From NCBI GenBank assembly GCA_002691835.1, contig NZJA01000109.1, positions 1-11,036 on the forward strand: a stretch of DNA of 11,036 nt, in the 5' to 3' direction. The DNA is from Planctomycetota bacterium. Its GTDB lineage: Bacteria > Planctomycetota > UBA8108 > UBA1146. The position numbers were made by a program, and so were the translations under genes. The notes beneath the pieces are model-generated. The model did no database searches, had not been told where the DNA came from, and saw only the letters and a list, made by a program, of their open reading frames with translations. Positions 6,816-11,036 of this stretch are shown piece by piece (the stretch's first letter is position 1; the number at the start of each line of letters is the position of its first letter).

Positions 6816-8114
6816 TTGGATAAGTTTGTAATCAAGGGCGGAAATGCCCTCAATGGCAGAGTGCGTGCTTCCGGATCAAAAAACGGAAGTTTGCCGATTC
6901 TGTTCGGCAGTCTGCTGGTGCCGGGGCCTCTTCTCCTGAAGGGGGTTCCCACACGACTTCGCGATATCAAGACGACGCTCAGAATCCTCGGAGAACTCGG
7001 TGCCGAGATCGAGGAGCGAGATCAGCAGGTGGCGATAGAAGTCCCGACGGAAGGACCCGTCACTGCGACCCACGAGTTGGTGAGCAAGATGCGCGCCTCG
7101 ATTTCATCTTTTGGGCCACTGCTGGCGCGCAGAGGTGAGGCTGTGGTTTCGCTTCCAGGAGGTTGCAACATCGGCGACAGGCCCATCGACCTCCACATTC
7201 AGGGCATGCAGGCTTTGGGTGCAGAGATTCGTTATGAAAATGGATACATCCATGCTCGCGGTCCGTTGCGGGGTGGAAGAGTTTACTTGGCGGGCCCGAT
7301 GGGACCGACAGTGCTGGGAACACAGAATGTGATGATGGCTGCGGCCGGCGCCGATGGGGTCAGTGTGATCGAAGGTGCGGCTTGCGAACCCGAAGTGGTT
7401 GGGACTGCCGAATTCTTGCGCGCCATCGGGGTGGTTGTTGAGGGCGCAGGCTCTCCGACGATTCGGATTGAGGGTGTCGGCCAGGATGGCTTCTCGAATT
7501 TGGGAGGCGTGTCTTTTGAGATGCCACCCGATCGGATTGAGTCTGGCAGCTACATGATCGCCGGAGCCGCCGCAGGTGGTCGGGTGACGGTAGAGAACTG
7601 CCGACCGAATGAGAACATGGCGTTGATATCGATCTTGCAAAAGATTGGCGTGCCTGTCGAAATCGGAGAAGACAGCGTCACCGTGACAGGAGTGGACAAA
7701 GTTTCTCCTATCGACGTCGCGACTCTGGCCTACCCAGGCTTCCCGACAGATCTGCAGGGGCCCTTGATGGCTCTGTTGTGCAAGACAGAGGGTGTCAGCC
7801 TGATCACCGAGAAGATCTTCCCTGACCGGTTTACACACCTTTCAGAACTGCGTCGTTTCGGCGCCAAGGTTCGCAAGGAAGGATCGACCGCGATCATCGA
7901 AGGCGGCTCAAAGCTGCAAGGAGCTGAGGTGATGGCGAGCGATCTGAGAGCCAGTGCATGCCTGGTCATCGCTGGATTGATGGCTGAAGGAGAAACTCAC
8001 GTGAACAGGGTTTATCATCTTCAGCGCGGCTATGAGGACATGGATCAAAAATTGAGAAACTTGGGCGGCGATGTGCAATGCGTCAACACCGCCGCTCTTG
8101 AGAAACAGGAATAA
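6816..8114 (+). CDS. murA: UDP-N-acetylglucosamine 1-carboxyvinyltransferase MurA
   Basis: Catalyses the first committed step of peptidoglycan synthesis: transfer of enolpyruvyl from PEP to UDP-GlcNAc, in the cytoplasm. The 432-residue product opens with MDKFVIKGG and has Lys22-Asn23 in ASGSKNGSLPIL. The active-site cysteine is present as Cys117 (LPGGCNIGDRPIDLHI), so the enzyme is of the normal Cys type that fosfomycin alkylates, not the Cys-to-Asp resistant type. Asp312 (FPTDLQ) and Arg378 (SDLRASA) match other catalytic positions. The start codon is TTG at 6816, supported by AAAGG at 6805-6809 and by the conserved MDKF start. The gene appears to have its own promoter and a small structured leader. 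ffh begins 2 nt after its stop, and the ffh ribosome binding site lies inside the end of murA, so the two are probably coupled. Confidence 0.97.
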   Translation: MDKFVIKGGNALNGRVRASGSKNGSLPILFGSLLVPGPLLLKGVPTRLRDIKTTLRILGELGAEIEERDQQVAIEVPTEGPVTATHELVSKMRASISSFGPLLARRGEAVVSLPGGCNIGDRPIDLHIQGMQALGAEIRYENGYIHARGPLRGGRVYLAGPMGPTVLGTQNVMMAAAGADGVSVIEGAACEPEVVGTAEFLRAIGVVVEGAGSPTIRIEGVGQDGFSNLGGVSFEMPPDRIESGSYMIAGAAAGGRVTVENCRPNENMALISILQKIGVPVEIGEDSVTVTGVDKVSPIDVATLAYPGFPTDLQGPLMALLCKTEGVSLITEKIFPDRFTHLSELRRFGAKVRKEGSTAIIEGGSKLQGAEVMASDLRASACLVIAGLMAEGETHVNRVYHLQRGYEDMDQKLRNLGGDVQCVNTAALEKQE

Positions 8115-8116
8115 TC

Positions 8117-9676
8117 ATGCTTGGCGGGCTGACTAAAAGACTCACTGATATCGTCTCTGGCCTTCGTGGCAAAAAGATCACCGAAGAGGTGATCAAGGAG
8201 ACGAGCCGGGAAATTCGTCGTGCGTTGCTGGAGGCGGATGCCTCGCTGCCGGTGGTGAAGGATTTCGAGAAGCGGGTTCGCGAAGCTGCATTGGGCGCAG
8301 AGGTCATCGAAGGTGTCGATGCGGGCCAAATGTTTACCAAGATTGTTCAGGATGAACTGACCGACCTGATGGGCCCGGTTGATCATGAGATCGCCTGGAA
8401 AAAATCGGGAGCGACCGTCATTTTGATGTCGGGTTTGCAAGGTTCAGGAAAGACGACCACTTGCGGAAAACTGGCTCGATATTTCACCGAAAGAAAAAAG
8501 AAGCGCCCGATGCTGGTGGCTGCAGACTTGCAGCGACCCGCTGCGATCGAACAGCTTAAGGTGTTGGGTCGCCAGCTTGACGTGCCGGTGTTTCATCAAG
8601 AAGGGTTAACCCCTCCCGAGGTCTGCGAAGCCGCTCTCGGTGCGGCTCGCGAGCAAAAGTGCGATGTCATCATTCTCGATACTGCCGGCCGTTTGCACGT
8701 CGATGATCAGTTGATGGGTGAACTGAAGCAGATCGCGGACAAGACGCGTCCAGATGAGACCTTCTTTGTCTGTGATGCGATGACGGGACAGGATGCGGTT
8801 CGTTCTGCGGAAGCGTTTTCCCAGTCTCTTGAGCTCTCCGGAGTCATTCTTACCAAATTGGACGGGGATGCCCGTGGGGGAGCGGCGCTTTCAGTGAAAG
8901 CGATCACCGGTAAGCCGATCAAGTTTGTCGGTGTCGGTGAGAAGCTGGATCGACTCGATGAGTTCCATCCCGATCGGATGGCGACACGGATTCTCGGCAT
9001 GGGAGACGTAGTCGGACTCGTCGATCGGGCTCAGCAGTTTATCGATGAAAAAGAACAGGCCGAGATGCAGGAGAAGCTGCTCGAGGCCAACTTCACTTTG
9101 GAAGACTTCCTTTCGCAGCTGCGTCAGATCAAAAAGATGGGCAGCCTCAAGGATCTGCTTTCTCATATCCCCGGTCTTGGGGGACAGGTCGACCAGATGG
9201 ATCTCAAAGGAGATGAGCTGGTGATCGTCGAAAGCATCATCCAGTCGATGACGGCAAAGGAGCGTCAGCGTCCGGAAATCATCAACACCAGCCGCCGTCG
9301 CCGGATCGCAACAGGAGCCGGAAGGCCTCTCGAAGCAGTGAATGACCTGCTCAAACAGTTCAAACAGATGCAGGGAATGATGCAGGGCTTTAAGAAGCAG
9401 TCCGGCTTTATGGGCAAGCTCAAAGGGATGCGTGATATGAAACAGGGTCTCGATCAGCTGCAGAATCCTGCGGCGGGAGGGATGCCTGGACTACCCGGAA
9501 TGCCGCAGGGTATGCCGCAGGGATTACCGGGAGAGATGCCCCAAATTCCGGGTCTCGGGGGAGCGATGGGGGGGCCGGGTGGTCCCGGATCGCCCAAATC
9601 GGGCCCCAGCAAAGACGAAAGACGCAAGAAGAAGAAGCAGGAGCGTCAGCGCCGAAAGAAGTCTCGGCGCCGCTGA
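8117..9676 (+). CDS. ffh: Signal recognition particle protein Ffh (SRP54)
   Basis: GTPase that, with SRP RNA, binds signal sequences and delivers ribosomes to FtsY at the membrane. The N domain (about 1-90) precedes the G domain: P-loop GLQGSGKTT (106-114), DTAGR (188-192) and TKLDG (246-250). The M domain follows, with the RNA-binding motif TSRRRRIATGAG (391-402) and methionine-rich helices (MQGMMQGF). At 519 residues it is longer than E. coli Ffh (about 453). Residues 451-492 are Gly/Pro/Met-rich with repeated MPQG units, and residues 499-519 form a strongly basic tail. ATG 8117 follows the murA stop by 2 nt with AGGA at 8107-8110. No SRP RNA (GGAAGGAAGCAG-type loop) is visible nearby. The family is certain; the role of the tail is unknown. 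Confidence 0.97.
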   Translation: MLGGLTKRLTDIVSGLRGKKITEEVIKETSREIRRALLEADASLPVVKDFEKRVREAALGAEVIEGVDAGQMFTKIVQDELTDLMGPVDHEIAWKKSGATVILMSGLQGSGKTTTCGKLARYFTERKKKRPMLVAADLQRPAAIEQLKVLGRQLDVPVFHQEGLTPPEVCEAALGAAREQKCDVIILDTAGRLHVDDQLMGELKQIADKTRPDETFFVCDAMTGQDAVRSAEAFSQSLELSGVILTKLDGDARGGAALSVKAITGKPIKFVGVGEKLDRLDEFHPDRMATRILGMGDVVGLVDRAQQFIDEKEQAEMQEKLLEANFTLEDFLSQLRQIKKMGSLKDLLSHIPGLGGQVDQMDLKGDELVIVESIIQSMTAKERQRPEIINTSRRRRIATGAGRPLEAVNDLLKQFKQMQGMMQGFKKQSGFMGKLKGMRDMKQGLDQLQNPAAGGMPGLPGMPQGMPQGLPGEMPQIPGLGGAMGGPGGPGSPKSGPSKDERRKKKKQERQRRKKSRRR

Positions 9677-9752
9677 AGCCCTGTCGAAACTCCCAATTCG
9701 GCTCCAAATCTGCTTTTTTCCCAGATGAATCGGCCAAATTCGGCGGTCGCTG

Positions 9753-9781
9753 TTGATGCTTTGGGGCCATCCTAGTAATTT
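9753..9781 (+). promoter_or_regulatory. Weak candidate promoter for the rpsP operon
   Basis: TTGATG (9753-9758), a 17-nt spacer and TAATTT (9776-9781) give a partial -35/-10 match (4 of 6 and 3 of 6). It would start transcription just before the hairpin series at 9788-9842. Co-transcription from ffh is also possible, because no good terminator follows ffh. Confidence 0.25.
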
Positions 9782-9787
9782 CAGTCG

Positions 9788-9842
9788 TTCCCCCCAAAGG
9801 GGAATGAGCCGGGGTATCGGTATGCCCGGTCCCTGAGCAGGG
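9788..9842 (+). promoter_or_regulatory. Three tandem hairpins in the rpsP leader
   Basis: Three inverted repeats stand in a row: TTCCCC (9788-9793) with GGGGAA (9799-9804), CCGGG (9809-9813) with CCCGG (9825-9829), and CCCTG (9831-9835) with CAGGG (9838-9842). None is followed by a T-run, so they are not intrinsic terminators. They lie within the 213-nt gap between ffh and rpsP, 48 nt or more before the rpsP start. They may form a regulatory or protein-binding leader. The remainder of this gap (9677-9752) holds only a T6 tract inside a weak 5-bp stem. Confidence 0.4.
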
Positions 9843-9889
9843 CTCTTGGAGCTCATGATAATTTTGTGCAGATACGAGGAGTGACGAAC

Positions 9890-10204
9890 ATGGCGGTAGC
9901 CTTGCGTCTCAAAAGGTGCGGACGGGCCCATAGGCCTTTCTATCGCATCGAGGCCATCGAAAAAAGAAATGCCCGGGGCGGAAGATCCCTGGAGACCCTT
10001 GGTTGGTACGACCCGATGGTCGACGATGCTGAGAAGCGTGTGAAGATTCATGTCGATCGGGTTCAGCACTGGATCGATATGGGTGCACGCCCAAGCGAGA
10101 CCGTGACATCTTTCTTGCGGAAGGTCGATGTGAATTGGCCCAAAGCAAAAAAGAGTCGCCGTGCGGACCAGCGTGCCAAGAAGAAGGCACAGGGTAGTTC
10201 CTGA
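9890..10204 (+). CDS. rpsP: 30S ribosomal protein bS16
   Basis: Small-subunit ribosomal protein needed for 30S assembly. The 104-residue product has the family hallmarks: AVALRLKRCGRAHRPFYRI near the start, RNARGGRSLETLGWYDP (26-42) and the DRVQHWIDMGARPSETV helix (56-72). A basic C-terminal tail (about 83-104, rich in Lys, Arg and Ala) extends past the core. ATG 9890 is chosen because it matches the usual bS16 start and has GAGGAG (9876-9881) 8 nt upstream; the GTG at 9866 would add eight non-conserved residues. trmD follows after 23 nt, with no khpA or rimM gene between them. Confidence 0.96.
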   Translation: MAVALRLKRCGRAHRPFYRIEAIEKRNARGGRSLETLGWYDPMVDDAEKRVKIHVDRVQHWIDMGARPSETVTSFLRKVDVNWPKAKKSRRADQRAKKKAQGSS

Positions 10205-10227
10205 GCGACAGCGGTTCGGAGAAGCCG

Positions 10228-10944
10228 GTGCAGATCGACATATTGACGATCTTTCCGAACTTCTTTGATGAGTTCCTCCAGCACGGAATGGTGCGGGTGG
10301 CCCGCAAGCAGGGCCGGGTGGAGATCCGAACAGTGGACCTTCGCGCATTCACCGAGGACCGTCACCGCACGGTAGACGACCGACCCTATGGGGGAGGTCC
10401 GGGAATGTTACTGAAACCGGAACCCGTCTTTCGGGCCCTCGATGTTTTGGGGCTTCAACCGGGCGAGACGGCGCCGGAAGGAACAAAGCTTCTGCTGATG
10501 TGTCCGCGAGGGCGGCAGTTGGGGCAGGGTGACCTCGAAGACTTCGCCGGCGCAGAGCGCTTGGTGATCCTCTGCGGTCGCTACGAAGGATACGACGAAC
10601 GGATTGTTGAGGCCTATCCCTGGCAGCATGTTTCCCTTGGGGATTATGTGCTCTCAGGAGGTGAAGTGCCTGCAATGGCGATCTTGGAGGGAGCTATCCG
10701 GCTGTTGCCGGGGGTTCTCGGAGACGGGGAATCGGTTTTACGCGATTCCTTTAATGAATGGCCTGGTGCCGAGGGTCTTGACCACGCGCACTGGACCCGA
10801 CCCCCCGAGTACCGGGGGCGAGGGGTTCCCGAGGTCCTCCGTAGTGGAGATCACGGGGCAATCGAAGAATGGCGCCGACGGGATTCCCGAAGGCAGTCTT
10901 CCGGCCGTAGTCATAATGGCGGCGGAGACAACAGAGACGAGTGA
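10228..10944 (+). CDS. trmD: tRNA (guanine-N1-)-methyltransferase TrmD
   Basis: SPOUT-class enzyme that makes m1G37 in tRNAs reading CNN-type codons, preventing frameshifts. The 238-residue product has YGGGPGM (54-60), the knotted SAM-binding segments LVILCGRYEGYDER (112-125) and SLGDYVLSGGE (136-146), and the catalytic aspartate Asp173 in RDSFNEW followed by HWTRPPEYRG. The GTG start at 10228 has GGAG (10218-10221) 6 nt upstream and gives the standard MQIDILTIFPNFF opening. The C-terminal end is odd: after GDHGAIEEWRRRD the usual RRPDLL-like segment is missing and a Ser/Gly/Asp-rich tail follows, so the protein is shorter than E. coli TrmD (about 255). The other frames there do not restore the missing segment as far as I can read. 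A probable rplS follows, as in the usual rpsP-rimM-trmD-rplS order. Confidence 0.95.
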   Translation: MQIDILTIFPNFFDEFLQHGMVRVARKQGRVEIRTVDLRAFTEDRHRTVDDRPYGGGPGMLLKPEPVFRALDVLGLQPGETAPEGTKLLLMCPRGRQLGQGDLEDFAGAERLVILCGRYEGYDERIVEAYPWQHVSLGDYVLSGGEVPAMAILEGAIRLLPGVLGDGESVLRDSFNEWPGAEGLDHAHWTRPPEYRGRGVPEVLRSGDHGAIEEWRRRDSRRQSSGRSHNGGGDNRDE

Positions 10945-10947
10945 ACA

Positions 10948-10965
10948 GGAGCCCCAGGGGGTTCC
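10948..10965 (+). promoter_or_regulatory. Hairpin next to the ribosome binding site of the downstream gene
   Basis: GGAGCCC (10948-10954) can pair with GGGTTCC (10959-10965), including one G-T wobble, around a CAGG loop. The Shine-Dalgarno GGGAG (10966-10970) of the next gene directly follows. It may influence translation of that gene relative to trmD. Without a T-run it is not a terminator. Confidence 0.3.
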
Positions 10966-10974
10966 GGGAGAAGA

Positions 10975-11036
10975 ATGATGGCGAAAGCGATCGAGGACTT
11001 CGAGTCCGCACAGGATAAAAAAGAACACGACTTCGA
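10975..11036 (+). CDS. rplS: Probable 50S ribosomal protein bL19, N-terminus only (runs off the window)
   Basis: Twenty codons are visible, beginning with two adjacent in-frame ATGs at 10975 and 10978. GGGAG at 10966-10970 is 4 nt before the first and 7 nt before the second, which favours 10978. The residues MAKAIEDFESAQDKKEHDF resemble the bL19 start, in which a short helix of acidic and lysine residues precedes the FRPGDTV segment; that segment lies beyond the window. The position after rpsP and trmD supports rplS strongly. The gene is cut by the window edge, so the call rests on synteny and a short match. Confidence 0.7.
   Translation, partial: MMAKAIEDFESAQDKKEHDF

Noticed and set aside
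7104..7838. A 244-residue minus-strand open frame opposite murA
   Set aside because: It is a shadow of the conserved murA frame and shows no known motif.
9708..9726. ATCTG/CAGAT hairpin with a T6 tract as terminator of ffh
   Set aside because: The T-run is in the loop rather than after the stem, and the stem has only 5 bp, so it does not fit an intrinsic terminator.
9677..9889. SRP RNA gene between ffh and rpsP
   Set aside because: The conserved GGAAGGAAGCAG-like apical loop of SRP RNA is not present on either strand.
9524..10348. A 274-residue minus-strand open frame opposite the ffh tail, rpsP and trmD
   Set aside because: It opposes three well-supported genes and has no recognisable domain.

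Overview
This is a bacterial chromosomal window of conserved housekeeping genes plus one signalling gene. All but one gene are on the plus strand. The base composition looks moderately GC-rich (judged by eye, not counted), and three genes use GTG or TTG starts. Intergenic gaps are short. The gene orders rpmE-prfA-prmC-murA and ffh-rpsP-trmD-rplS recur in Gram-negative lineages such as Deltaproteobacteria and some FCB-type phyla. I cannot assign a genus or phylum from the sequence alone. I see no mobile elements, CRISPR arrays, prophage genes, tRNAs or rRNAs.

Layout. (1) Positions 8-2079 hold clpP and clpX, which encode the ClpXP protease; lon, which often follows, is absent. (2) Positions 2097-3668 on the minus strand encode an FHA-GAF-class III nucleotide cyclase, convergent with clpX and only 17 nt from it. 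(3) Positions 3669-3968 are a 300-nt divergent intergenic region with candidate promoters in both directions, a perfect 8-bp hairpin in front of the cyclase, and a leader of about 160 nt in front of the next gene. (4) Positions 3969-4601 encode a zinc-free (type B) ribosomal protein bL31 carrying a C-terminal extension of about 130 residues, followed by a strong intrinsic terminator. (5) Positions 4770-6690 hold prfA (release factor 1) and prmC (its glutamine methyltransferase), a classic functional pair. (6) murA (6816-8114, TTG start) follows behind its own candidate promoter, with ffh (8117-9676) 2 nt downstream. (7) A 213-nt gap with three tandem hairpins leads into rpsP, trmD and the first 20 codons of a probable rplS that runs off the window.

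How the genes fit together. Most products serve protein synthesis (bL31, RF1, PrmC, bS16, TrmD, bL19), protein targeting (Ffh) and protein quality control (ClpXP). MurA starts peptidoglycan precursor synthesis. The cyclase is the only regulatory protein and probably links phosphothreonine recognition (FHA) and a small-molecule input (GAF) to cAMP production.

I found no clearly new multi-gene system. The features most worth checking are the long charged tail on bL31 and its leader, the cyclase beside clpXP, the altered SAM-binding motif I in PrmC, the basic tail on Ffh, the lack of khpA and rimM between rpsP and trmD, and the short TrmD C-terminus.
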